Assembly (NCBI RefSeq): GCF_018343715.1
Contig: NZ_JAGYPL010000001.1
Span: 1,390,840 to 1,454,839, forward strand
Source: Bacillus sp. FJAT-49711
GTDB taxonomy: Bacteria; Bacillota; Bacilli; Bacillales; Bacillaceae_C
Direction of reading: 5' to 3'
Length of the DNA stretch: 64,000 nt
The position numbers and the translations under genes were made by a program. Under the pieces are notes generated by a model that did no database searches, was not told the origin of the DNA, and saw nothing but the letters and a program-made list of their open reading frames with translations. Positions 19,245 to 27,553 of the stretch are shown here, piece after piece. Position 1 is the stretch's first letter; each line of letters begins with the position of its first letter.

Positions 19245-19357
19245 ATAATCTTCCTCCTTATTTAATCTCTGAATCCAATGCTTACTCTTTTTTATTCAGT
19301 CAACAATATTTCTCTCATCTTACCATATTTTTCTTAAAGTCCACAGCTATAATGTTG

Positions 19358-20251
19358 CTATTTCACAATATTGTTCAATTTGCCTATACTCTCTATTTCT
19401 ATTTCTATTTCATCCCCTTGTTTTAAAAATCGTGGCGGCCTAAAGCCTTTTCCAACCCCTGCTGGAGTTCCAGTTGCAATAATATCTCCAGGCTCAAGCG
19501 TCATACCTTGTGAAAGAACGGAAATCACATCTTCTACAGGGAAAATAAAATGCTCAGTATTGGAGTCTTGACGAATTTCTCCATTCACTTTTGTTGTAAT
19601 ATGTAAGTGGTTCGGGTTAGTAATTTCGTCTTTGTAAACAATCCAAGGGCCTATTGGACACGATGAATCAAGACTTTTTCCTATAAAAAATTGTTTATGG
19701 CGCTGTTGGATGTCTCTTGCGGTCACATCGTTTAAAATGGTATAACCAAAAACATAATCCAGTGCATTTTCTTGTGAAATGCTCTTGCCTTTTTTGCCAA
19801 TGATTATAGCTAATTCACCTTCATAATCCAATTGATCCGTAATTTCTGAATGGGCATCGATAAAATCGTTATGGCCGATAACAGTTGTCGGCGCCTTTGT
19901 GAATACCATGACATGTTCTGGTATGTCCGCTTCACTGCCCATTTCAATAGCGTGTTCCCGATAATTTTTACCGACACACATAATATTCTTTATCGGTTTT
20001 GGAATTGGGGCCAACCACGTTATTTCAGAAAAAGGGATGGAATACGATTCATTTCCTGCACTTTTTCCCCATTCCATTAATTTTTCAACACTTTGAATAA
20101 ATTGTTCACCTTCAACAATCCCATCAAGTAAAGATTTTGGACATGGTATGCTACTACCCTTAGAAATAGAAATAAGGTCCAATACATTCGAGTTGCCATC
20201 AACTACGCCAAATCTTTCCTCGTTATTTATTTCAAACGTTACGAATTTCAT
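19358..20251 (-). CDS. yisK: YisK-like fumarylacetoacetate hydrolase family protein
   Basis: A 297-residue FAH-superfamily enzyme. The metal-binding acidic residues are in DYEGELAIIIGK and the following conserved helix; GKNYREHAIEMG, DVTARDIQQRHKQ and IATGTPAGVGKG are family motifs. B. subtilis YisK has been described as an oxaloacetate decarboxylase-type enzyme linked to cell-width control; that role is knowledge of the family. The start is the ATG at 20251 (GGAGTG site), not the in-frame GTG overlapping that site. Confidence 0.9.
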   Translation of the reverse strand: MKFVTFEINNEERFGVVDGNSNVLDLISISKGSSIPCPKSLLDGIVEGEQFIQSVEKLMEWGKSAGNESYSIPFSEITWLAPIPKPIKNIMCVGKNYREHAIEMGSEADIPEHVMVFTKAPTTVIGHNDFIDAHSEITDQLDYEGELAIIIGKKGKSISQENALDYVFGYTILNDVTARDIQQRHKQFFIGKSLDSSCPIGPWIVYKDEITNPNHLHITTKVNGEIRQDSNTEHFIFPVEDVISVLSQGMTLEPGDIIATGTPAGVGKGFRPPRFLKQGDEIEIEIESIGKLNNIVK

Positions 20252-21434
20252 TTTTATCACTCCATTCTTTCTTTTGTCTTCCGTATGTTAAAAATCTCCA
20301 CAATTTTTCTACTGGGCCATACTTGAACTTTGCTAACCATATTTCCGCAATAATCACTTGTATGACATAAATAGCAAAAGCAAGCAAAGTACCCGTCGCC
20401 ATCGATATTTGACCATATAAACCGAGTCCATAATTGTAAAAGATCAGTGTTCCGATAATAGACTGGCTTACGTAGATGGTGATGGACATTCTACCAGCAG
20501 ACGCTAATGGTTTTAATAATTTTACTATAGGGTTATACGTCATAAGCAGGACGATGATGGCTATGTATGCTATGCCTAATAAAGGTCCTCCAATCATGTC
20601 CTGAATATATTGAATGCTTATAGAAGGCTCAATCAAAAACGGCAGTAATTTTACAATTAATGCAATTGGCAAGCTTATAGCTAGAATGATCATCCATTTT
20701 TTTCTTTGATCTTTCGACTTCTGCAACCATTTCAATTTAGCTGCCCCAGCGCCAAGCAGTATTAAAGGCAGTATCATAAATATGTATAGAAAAAATTCTC
20801 CTGGTCCATTACCCATTGACCAATCAGCGATGCGTTGTCTCGTAATCTCCCAAAAAGACCCATTCGCATAAATTTCAGAAGACTGCTGTAAATTCACGAT
20901 GTCGACAAAATCAGCAAGAGAGTCAGAACCAAATAAAGTGGCAAGCATAATTAAAGCACCAAAAAACAGCTGCGGCAATAAATAAAGAATTGCCCCCAGT
21001 CCCAATAACATCGGCCCTGATAATCTTAAGAATAAAAGTAAAATAAGTCCCATTGTCGCGTATGTTATTAAAATGTCACCATACCAAATTAAAAAAGCAT
21101 GAAAAGCCCCAAAAAACAGCAATACAATTAATCGTCTAACACTAATTTTCCAAAAGGAATAACCTTTTTCCTTTATTCTATCTTGCATGATGACCATTCC
21201 GTAGCCAAACATCATCGCAAATATAGGATAGAAGCTAGCTTGAACGAATATATCCAGCCACATATATACAGTCGCGTCCTCGTATTGCCACCATTCATAC
21301 GGATTGTAATAACTAAATGGTGAATGAAAACTTATCATGTTAATTAGTAATATCCCCAGCAAGGAAAATCCTCTAAGTACATCTAATGTGTGAATCCGTT
21401 CTTCCGGGCGAATTGGCCCAAATGATTGTTTCAT
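20232..21434 (-). CDS. DUF418 family membrane protein
   Basis: A roughly 400-residue polytopic membrane protein with about ten helices. The N-terminal segment RIHTLDVLRGFSLLGILLINM and the C-terminal DUF418 core (SAGRMSITIYVSQSIIGTLIFY ... GPVEKLWRFLTYG) identify the YeiB/DUF418 family, distantly related to acyltransferase-3 type proteins. Its 3' end overlaps the start of yisK, suggesting translational coupling. The ATG at 21434 has a GAAGGA site; an upstream ATG (21473) does not. Function unknown. Confidence 0.85.
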   Translation of the reverse strand: MKQSFGPIRPEERIHTLDVLRGFSLLGILLINMISFHSPFSYYNPYEWWQYEDATVYMWLDIFVQASFYPIFAMMFGYGMVIMQDRIKEKGYSFWKISVRRLIVLLFFGAFHAFLIWYGDILITYATMGLILLLFLRLSGPMLLGLGAILYLLPQLFFGALIMLATLFGSDSLADFVDIVNLQQSSEIYANGSFWEITRQRIADWSMGNGPGEFFLYIFMILPLILLGAGAAKLKWLQKSKDQRKKWMIILAISLPIALIVKLLPFLIEPSISIQYIQDMIGGPLLGIAYIAIIVLLMTYNPIVKLLKPLASAGRMSITIYVSQSIIGTLIFYNYGLGLYGQISMATGTLLAFAIYVIQVIIAEIWLAKFKYGPVEKLWRFLTYGRQKKEWSDKNEIRNV

Positions 21435-21499
21435 AACTTCCTTCTCCCCTACGTCCCTTTTGTTTCCCTTCATTATTGTAACTTCTAGGCTATTTAATC

Positions 21500-21526
21500 A
21501 CAAATCCTTTTGCTTTTCATAAGATA
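21500..21526 (+). promoter_or_regulatory. probable sigma-K promoter of gerPABCDEF
   Basis: AC (21500-21501), 16 bases, then CATAAGATA (21518-21526) fits the sigma-K pattern AC-N16-CATAnnnTA. It lies about 50 bases upstream of gerPA, as expected for a mother-cell coat operon. Confidence 0.6.
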
Positions 21527-21574
21527 AAGTATGATTGGCTCCATAATATTTTTAAACAAAGGATGTGAACGGCT

Positions 21575-21796
21575 ATGCCAGCATTTGTAGGAGCCGTTCA
21601 GGTTGTGAGCATCTCTTCTTCAGGTGTCTTTAACATAGGAGATGTATTTCAAATCCACCCTATATCTTCCACAAAGGTCTTTGCTGGAGCAGGATCGTTT
21701 AATACAGCGGATCAAGTTAAAGTCATTAATGAATTATCATCCACAAATACATTTGACGCAGATTTGGTGGATCAAGGAATAGGGTTTACATTATAA
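21575..21796 (+). CDS. gerPA: spore germination protein GerPA
   Basis: First gene of the gerP operon. The 73-residue protein has the GerPA/GerPF fold signature (MPAFVGAVQVVSISSSGVFNIGDVF ... ISSTKVFAGAGSFNTAD), glycine- and serine-rich. GerP proteins make the coat permeable to small germinants. AAGGATG precedes the ATG. The paralogous gerPF closes the operon. Confidence 0.92.
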   Translation: MPAFVGAVQVVSISSSGVFNIGDVFQIHPISSTKVFAGAGSFNTADQVKVINELSSTNTFDADLVDQGIGFTL

Positions 21797-21855
21797 AAGG
21801 TAAATGGGCCGACAGTAATGTCAGCAAAAGATACTTCCAATAGGAGGGATCATCA

Positions 21856-22077
21856 TTGGTTATAAATGTTCAACAATCGATTCATATCAATATGATAAAA
21901 ATTGGCGGTATTACAAACTCCTCTGTTCTGCAAATCGGAACAACAGGAGTTATTACAGAGGCTTCTAATTTATTTAATACAGGTGGTTTCACAGGCGCTG
22001 CTCCTTCTACCATTGCAGAAGAAAAAGAAACAGCGCTTGGCGAAGCAATTGAACACCCAATCCTAGTACCACTATAA
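21856..22077 (+). CDS. gerPB: spore germination protein GerPB
   Basis: A 73-residue protein in the second position of the operon. The central segment INMIKIGGITNSSVLQIGTTGVI is typical of GerPB and resembles the SSVLQIG-type motif in GerPE. It starts at TTG after AGGAGGG, with no better in-frame ATG. It acts in the spore coat with the other GerP proteins. Confidence 0.9.
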   Translation: MVINVQQSIHINMIKIGGITNSSVLQIGTTGVITEASNLFNTGGFTGAAPSTIAEEKETALGEAIEHPILVPL

Positions 22078-22097
22078 AATCATAAGGCGGAGATGAC

Positions 22098-22697
22098 ATG
22101 GATCTTACATTATTTCTTAAACAATTACATGAGTATGTCGTTTGGCAACAGCAGGAAATCAATCGCTTGCAAACAACCATGGCTCAATTATCCGCAGACA
22201 TAAAAAAATTACAAGAAAAGCCTTCTGTTACAGTTGAAAGACTGGAATACAAATTTGATCAATTAAAAGTGGAAACATTGGAGGGTACATTAAATATTGG
22301 GTTGAATCCGGCAGATTTAAATAATATCGATGATTTTTCTGTAGTACCGAATATGAGGAATAAAAAAACAGATGAGGACGATCAGATGAAAAAAGAAGTC
22401 CTTGAAAAGTTGAATCAATATGTTAATCAGCAACTCGAAAGAATTATTCACGATTCAGAAAGCCAAATCGGCATTCAGTTGGAGCAGCCCTATTTCAATT
22501 TAATAAAAGAAGACATACTTAAACAATTACCGACTCGCGCCGAACATTATCTTCACTTTTTCACTACAAGGACGGATGAAGAACTAACGAAAGAACAACT
22601 CTTTGAAAAAATGTACAAAACAATTGTTGCTGATATAAACAATGGTGTTTACACCTTCATAGCACAGATGCCTCATAATAGAAAGGAAGAAAAATAA
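22098..22697 (+). CDS. gerPC: spore germination protein GerPC
   Basis: A 199-residue protein, the largest of the operon. It has an N-terminal coiled coil (about residues 10-45, WQQQEINRLQTTMAQLSADIKKLQEK) followed by the VERLEYKFDQLKVETLEGTLNIGLNP motif that identifies GerPC. It is highly charged with no membrane segment. Starts 20 bases after gerPB with a GGCGGAG site. Confidence 0.92.
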   Translation: MDLTLFLKQLHEYVVWQQQEINRLQTTMAQLSADIKKLQEKPSVTVERLEYKFDQLKVETLEGTLNIGLNPADLNNIDDFSVVPNMRNKKTDEDDQMKKEVLEKLNQYVNQQLERIIHDSESQIGIQLEQPYFNLIKEDILKQLPTRAEHYLHFFTTRTDEELTKEQLFEKMYKTIVADINNGVYTFIAQMPHNRKEEK

Positions 22698-22702
22698 TCG
22701 CT

Positions 22703-22891
22703 ATGGAACTCAATGTCATTAACCGGGAATTGAAAGTTGGAGAAATTCACGTTATCGGGGTAACGACCTCCTCGTTACTTTTAGTTGGCGATGCAAACAC
22801 AATTCAACTAGCCTCTACATTTGACACGCCAGCAGAATCCCTTATCATAGGACCATTCCAACCCATTTCAGTCCCTATTACATCGGGGTGA
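22703..22891 (+). CDS. gerPD: spore germination protein GerPD
   Basis: A 62-residue protein (ELNVINRELKVGEIHVIGVTTSSLLLVGDA), matching GerPD in length, position and the SSLLLVGD motif. It lies 5 bases after gerPC, in the expected operon order. Confidence 0.9.
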   Translation: MELNVINRELKVGEIHVIGVTTSSLLLVGDANTIQLASTFDTPAESLIIGPFQPISVPITSG

Positions 22892-22896
22892 TATAA

Positions 22897-23304
22897 ATGT
22901 GGGGACGAAATTCTGTAGTTCAGCATATACTTGTTTATAGCATTCTTTCAGACGCAGTATTGGAAATAGGTGATTCTGTTCTAATACGGTCATCAACAAA
23001 AGCCCTTGCGGTTCAACGTCAGCAAGAACTTTATTTTGGGAAGGAAGCAGATTACAAGCCTCGCGTTTGGTTTGAGCAAATTCCAATCCCTCCACTTCCG
23101 ATACCCCCGCCTTATATTAGGAAATATCACGAAAATCCTAATATATATGTCGGAAGGATTTCCATAAAGGGGATATCCACAGCAAGCGTTGTGCAAATCG
23201 GAAATACAGAACACGTCCATAAAGAGTCAAGGGTAGACCATATACGTCAGCTTACTGGTCAGGCGATGCGCCCTAAAACGAAAGTAGAAGTACGAAGGGA
23301 CTGA
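22897..23304 (+). CDS. gerPE: spore germination protein GerPE
   Basis: A 135-residue protein with two related SVxxIG/VLEIGD segments (DAVLEIGDSV and ASVVQIGNTEHV) flanking a proline-rich linker (PPLPIPPPYI). This is the GerPE arrangement. Starts 5 bases after gerPD with a GGGGTGA site. Confidence 0.9.
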   Translation: MWGRNSVVQHILVYSILSDAVLEIGDSVLIRSSTKALAVQRQQELYFGKEADYKPRVWFEQIPIPPLPIPPPYIRKYHENPNIYVGRISIKGISTASVVQIGNTEHVHKESRVDHIRQLTGQAMRPKTKVEVRRD

Positions 23305-23309
23305 TTTTA

Positions 23310-23528
23310 ATGCCGGCTATAATAGGACCACTTCAAATTATTAATGTTGGCGGTGGAGTAGTTCATTTTGGGGATACAGCAGTGATTTCTCCAAAAAGTG
23401 CTTCTAAGACTAGTGAAGGATCAGGTTCGGGAAATACAGGTGGGTTTATTATTACCTTAAATGGAGCTAGCGTAAATCCAGTTGTCGATTCAAACTTAGT
23501 TGATCAACCAACACTCGGTAATAATTAA
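23310..23528 (+). CDS. gerPF: spore germination protein GerPF
   Basis: A 72-residue, glycine-rich protein (MPAIIGPLQIINVGGGVVHFGDTAVISPKSASKT), paralogous to GerPA and closing the gerPABCDEF operon. A terminator follows immediately. Coat-located germinant permeability factor. Confidence 0.92.
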   Translation: MPAIIGPLQIINVGGGVVHFGDTAVISPKSASKTSEGSGSGNTGGFIITLNGASVNPVVDSNLVDQPTLGNN

Positions 23529-23561
23529 AGCTGAGTCCATTTGATTGGACTCAGCTTTTCT
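23527..23561 (+). terminator. intrinsic terminator of the gerP operon
   Basis: AAAGCTGAGTCCA and TGGACTCAGCTTT form a perfect 13-bp stem followed by TTTCTT. Confidence 0.92.
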
Positions 23562-23599
23562 TAAAAGAAAAAATACAATGAGTTATTCACCAGCTATTT

Positions 23600-23690
23600 T
23601 CGAAATTAGACTTACGCTGTCCGATTCCAACGCTATCGACGACTTTTACCTTCTTGTCCTTTCCCATTGCTAAGGAAGCAAGATTCGACT
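23600..23690 (-). repeat. diverged copy E of the interspersed repeat
   Basis: Read on the minus strand, it contains AAAGGACAAGAAGGT and GTCGATAGCGTTGGAATCGG, matching the right half of copies A-D with several changes. It lies between gerPF and addA, where sbcD-sbcC would be expected. Confidence 0.45.
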
Positions 23691-23800
23691 TATTGGTCAC
23701 ATCATGTTTTCATTATCAAAGTCAAAAGCCTAAAAAGGAAAGAGAATACCCGCTTTCTTCAAGGCAGTACGTTTATACTCAAGACGAATTCGCTTTTCTT

Positions 23801-26800
23801 TTATAATTTCAAAAATTCACCAGCATCAAAGAAATATAAATATTTTCCAATTACTGGCTTCTTCCATATTTCAGCAATGGCTTGCTCGTAAAAATTCAAT
23901 TGTGTTTCATAACGTCTTGAAAGAATCTTTTTTGCCTGTGAAAAGCCATTAGGGAACCTGCCTTGGATCGCATCTGTTTTATAATCGAGTAAAATAACCC
24001 CATGTTGTTCTTCAATAATACAATCGATGATTCCTTGGACAAGCACTTTTTCATCAAGTCCATCCCAATCAGCATAAACTTCTCGCGCTAAAATCCCCAT
24101 TGTAAATGGAACTTCACGATGAACTTTTTTAGCTGAAATTGTTTTTTGCCCAATTTCACTTTCAAAAAACTGAACGATTTGTTCACTTGAAATTACTTCG
24201 GCCTGTTCGGGAGTTATAATTTCCTTATGAATCAAATCTTCTAATAACATTTCTATCGATATTAATGTCGGATGCTCACCTAACGGAATATGCTGCATAA
24301 CCGTATGCATTGCAGTTCCTCGTTCCGCAGATGAGAGGACGCCTTTTTCACTCATAAACTTTGGCCGATCATATTGAAATTTACTATCACTTTTCATTAA
24401 TTGAGTAGCACTTGCTTCATCTCTTGTTTCAAACATTCTTTTAATCTCGGATACGGATTGCTTTGACATCCTTTTTGTAGACAATGGATATTCGTATTCC
24501 CATGAAAGTCGTGAATTTACTTCGTCTTTAAGGGGAGATTCACTCTCGATTGTATTTCCATTCTTAATGTTTTCCCGCCAACTATCACTTTCATTATGGT
24601 CATTCTCTATATCTTCATCGAATTGGAATTTTGTTAACACTTCAACTTTCCATCGTGATAGATGATCTGCAAATTCTTTATTCAACTGTCCCTCTCGCGT
24701 TCCACGAATAATGGCTCCATCCTCATGTCTTATAAGTGCCATACCGATCCAGTCAAGGTACGAATTTGCTTGTGCTCGATCATGGTCTGATAAAAGCCAG
24801 CCTGATTGATTCACCGCTTTTATCCATTTTTTCTTTTCTTTTTCTATATTTTTAACTGAAGCTACTAAAAAGAGCTTCTCTTTTGCCCTTGTCAATGCAA
24901 CATAAAGTACACGCATTTCTTCGGAAAGCAGCTCCATCTTTTTCTTCCTTCTAAAAGCGAGCTGTGGAAGTGATGAATATGAAATACGTTTTTGAGGATT
25001 CACATATTTACAAGCAAATCCAAACTCCTTATCAAACATAAAGCTGCTGTATAAGTCTCTCATATTAAACTTTCTTGCAGTACCCGCAACAAAAACAACT
25101 GGGAATTCCAAACCTTTGCTTGAGTGAATCGTCATAATCCGAACGACATCTTCTTGTTCTCCAAGAGCCCGCGCCGCTCCTAAATCATTTCCTCTATCTC
25201 GCATTCTTTCAACAAATCTTAGAAAACGAAATAGCCCTCTAAAAGAAGTATTTTCATATTGACGAGCTCGATCGTAAAAGGCTCTTAAATTAGCTTGTCT
25301 CTGTTTTCCACCTGGAAGCCCGCCAACAAATTCATAAAATCCAGTATCGCGATACAGTTGCCAAATCAGCTCTGATAAGGCTCCACTTCGCGCCATGCTG
25401 CGCCATTCATGCAGTTTATTAAATAAATCAGAAACTTGTTCCCAAGCCTCACTAAATTCATGATCAGGAATGTTTGATATAAATACTTTTACTGCTTCAT
25501 AATAGCTGCCTTTCCTAGATTGCAATCGGATATGAGCCAGCTCATCTTCTGATAAGCCTATGATTGGAGATCTAAGCACTGCAGCAAGGGGTATATCTTG
25601 ATCAGGATTATCAATAATTTTTAGCAAGGACATCATAATCGCTACTTCAGTCGCATCAAAATATCCAGTGGATAAATTAACATGTACTGGTATTCCTGCG
25701 TGCTTGAATTCTTCTATAATATCAGGCGCCCAACTAAGGGAACGAACTAATATTACAATATCCTTATAACGAATTGGGCGTTCACTCTTTGTTTTTAACT
25801 CGTAAATAGGATTCTCTTCATCGATCATTTTCCTAATTGTATCCGCCATATAGCGAGCTTCCAATTTCGTTTGCTCTAATTCGTTTTGACTCAAAACGTT
25901 CTCTGCTGTGTCTTCCTCTTGTAATGATTCCTCTTCTGATTGATCAATGATGGCAACTTCGATTGGAAATGGCTCATCATTTGGATATCCAGAGCCTTTT
26001 ACGAGCTCGGCATCGCGATTATATTCAATTTCCCCAACTTTGGTTCCCATGATTTGCTTAAATAAAAAGTTCACACCATCCAGCACTTCTGCTCGACTGC
26101 GGAAGTTGCGGGAAAGGTCAATCCTGAGACCTGTATTTTCTCCTTCACTCGTAAAACGCAAATATTTACCGAGAAATAAATTTGGTTCAGCAAGACGAAA
26201 GCGGTAAATCGATTGTTTCACATCTCCAACCATAAAAAGATTACCATCAAACTCACTATCAGTAGATACTAACTTAATAATAGTTTCTTGAACCATGTTC
26301 GTATCTTGATATTCGTCTACAAGAACTTCTTTAAATTGATTTCTATAGCTCAATGCTATTTCAGATGGGACAATTTCTTTCGTCCCTTCTTCTTTTTTTA
26401 TTAGAATCTCAAGACATAAGTGTTCAAGATCTGAAAAATCGACTAGTCCTTTTTCGGCTTTTCCTACCTCAAAAATATGTGAAAACTTTTTCACGACATC
26501 AACTAATGCAGCAAGAACTTGTTTCATTTCCTGCATATCTTTTAAAAACTTTTTAGGCGTTTTAGAGAATAGTTCCTTGGACAGCTTGTCCAGTATTCCC
26601 CGGGCAGCTTTCCTTAAATCGTCAGCCTCTTTTATTAAGTCTGGGTCGTATTCATCACCTTTGCATGCTTTGGCTCTCGAAAAACTCCAGTTATTCATTG
26701 TTTCATATAGATTATCCCAACTTTGAAGCGCTGCATGCTCCATCCTCTCTACAATTGTTAGATCTGCTACATAGTTTTCTGCCCGTGGAGCAGGTCCTCC

Positions 26801-27553
26801 TGGAGTTTTCGATATATTTAACGCTTGTTCAAGCAATTCTTTCGCACCGGATAATTGAAGCTGCATATCGAATTTTAATATATCGATAAAAGGAAGGCTT
26901 TCTATATTCGTATTTTCCGTCACATCATACATTTCCACTATTTGATCGAGCCACAAAAAGGGTTCTGGATGTGATCTTGAAAAGTCATAAAGCTTAAGAA
27001 CTAACTCTTGTAATGCACTATCGTTTCTGTCATTCGAAAATGTATCAACAAGCTGATAGAATGGTTCATTTCCTTGTTTTCCGTATTCGGTTTCGAATAG
27101 TTCATCGAGAACTTCATCACGAAGCAGGTCCGCTTCCGTTTGATCAGCAATTCTGAAACCAGGATCAATATCAATCATATAATAATATTTTCTTACAACA
27201 TTAAGGCAAAATGAATGCAAAGTGGAGATTGCAGCACTGTTCAACAGACTGAGCTGCCTACGTAAATGGGTAGATAATGGATCTTGATCTATAGCCTTTT
27301 CAAGTGCCTCACCAATTCGATGCCTCATCTCTGCAGCAGATGCGTTCGTAAACGTCACTACAAGCAATTGGTCAATATTTAGAGGATTTTCATTGGCCAA
27401 TATTTTTTGAATGATCCGTTCTACGAGAACGGCCGTTTTTCCTGATCCCGCCGCGGCTGCCACTAAAATATCTTGATCTTTGGCCATAATAGCTTTCCAC
27501 TGATCATCTGTCCATGTTACATGCTCTGGCTTAATCGGAATGACTGTTTTCAA
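23801..27553 (-). CDS. addA: ATP-dependent helicase/nuclease subunit A (AddA)
   Basis: The motor subunit of the AddAB recombination complex, which processes double-strand breaks. It is about 1250 residues, with UvrD-type helicase motifs: WTDDQWKAI (Q motif), Walker A AAAAGSGKTA (near residue 35), VDEYQDTN (motif II), KQSIYRFRLAEP and MTIHSSKGLEFP. The C-terminal RecB-type nuclease motif is LLDYKTD. The frame overlaps addB by 23 bp. The start is the TTG at 27553, after GAGGAGGG with 8-base spacing; codons further upstream have no site. Confidence 0.96.
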   Translation of the reverse strand: MKTVIPIKPEHVTWTDDQWKAIMAKDQDILVAAAAGSGKTAVLVERIIQKILANENPLNIDQLLVVTFTNASAAEMRHRIGEALEKAIDQDPLSTHLRRQLSLLNSAAISTLHSFCLNVVRKYYYMIDIDPGFRIADQTEADLLRDEVLDELFETEYGKQGNEPFYQLVDTFSNDRNDSALQELVLKLYDFSRSHPEPFLWLDQIVEMYDVTENTNIESLPFIDILKFDMQLQLSGAKELLEQALNISKTPGGPAPRAENYVADLTIVERMEHAALQSWDNLYETMNNWSFSRAKACKGDEYDPDLIKEADDLRKAARGILDKLSKELFSKTPKKFLKDMQEMKQVLAALVDVVKKFSHIFEVGKAEKGLVDFSDLEHLCLEILIKKEEGTKEIVPSEIALSYRNQFKEVLVDEYQDTNMVQETIIKLVSTDSEFDGNLFMVGDVKQSIYRFRLAEPNLFLGKYLRFTSEGENTGLRIDLSRNFRSRAEVLDGVNFLFKQIMGTKVGEIEYNRDAELVKGSGYPNDEPFPIEVAIIDQSEEESLQEEDTAENVLSQNELEQTKLEARYMADTIRKMIDEENPIYELKTKSERPIRYKDIVILVRSLSWAPDIIEEFKHAGIPVHVNLSTGYFDATEVAIMMSLLKIIDNPDQDIPLAAVLRSPIIGLSEDELAHIRLQSRKGSYYEAVKVFISNIPDHEFSEAWEQVSDLFNKLHEWRSMARSGALSELIWQLYRDTGFYEFVGGLPGGKQRQANLRAFYDRARQYENTSFRGLFRFLRFVERMRDRGNDLGAARALGEQEDVVRIMTIHSSKGLEFPVVFVAGTARKFNMRDLYSSFMFDKEFGFACKYVNPQKRISYSSLPQLAFRRKKKMELLSEEMRVLYVALTRAKEKLFLVASVKNIEKEKKKWIKAVNQSGWLLSDHDRAQANSYLDWIGMALIRHEDGAIIRGTREGQLNKEFADHLSRWKVEVLTKFQFDEDIENDHNESDSWRENIKNGNTIESESPLKDEVNSRLSWEYEYPLSTKRMSKQSVSEIKRMFETRDEASATQLMKSDSKFQYDRPKFMSEKGVLSSAERGTAMHTVMQHIPLGEHPTLISIEMLLEDLIHKEIITPEQAEVISSEQIVQFFESEIGQKTISAKKVHREVPFTMGILAREVYADWDGLDEKVLVQGIIDCIIEEQHGVILLDYKTDAIQGRFPNGFSQAKKILSRRYETQLNFYEQAIAEIWKKPVIGKYLYFFDAGEFLKL

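Noticed and set aside
22868-23220. Two minus-strand frames of 75 codons
   Set aside because: Both are antisense to gerPD/gerPE, which are firmly identified.
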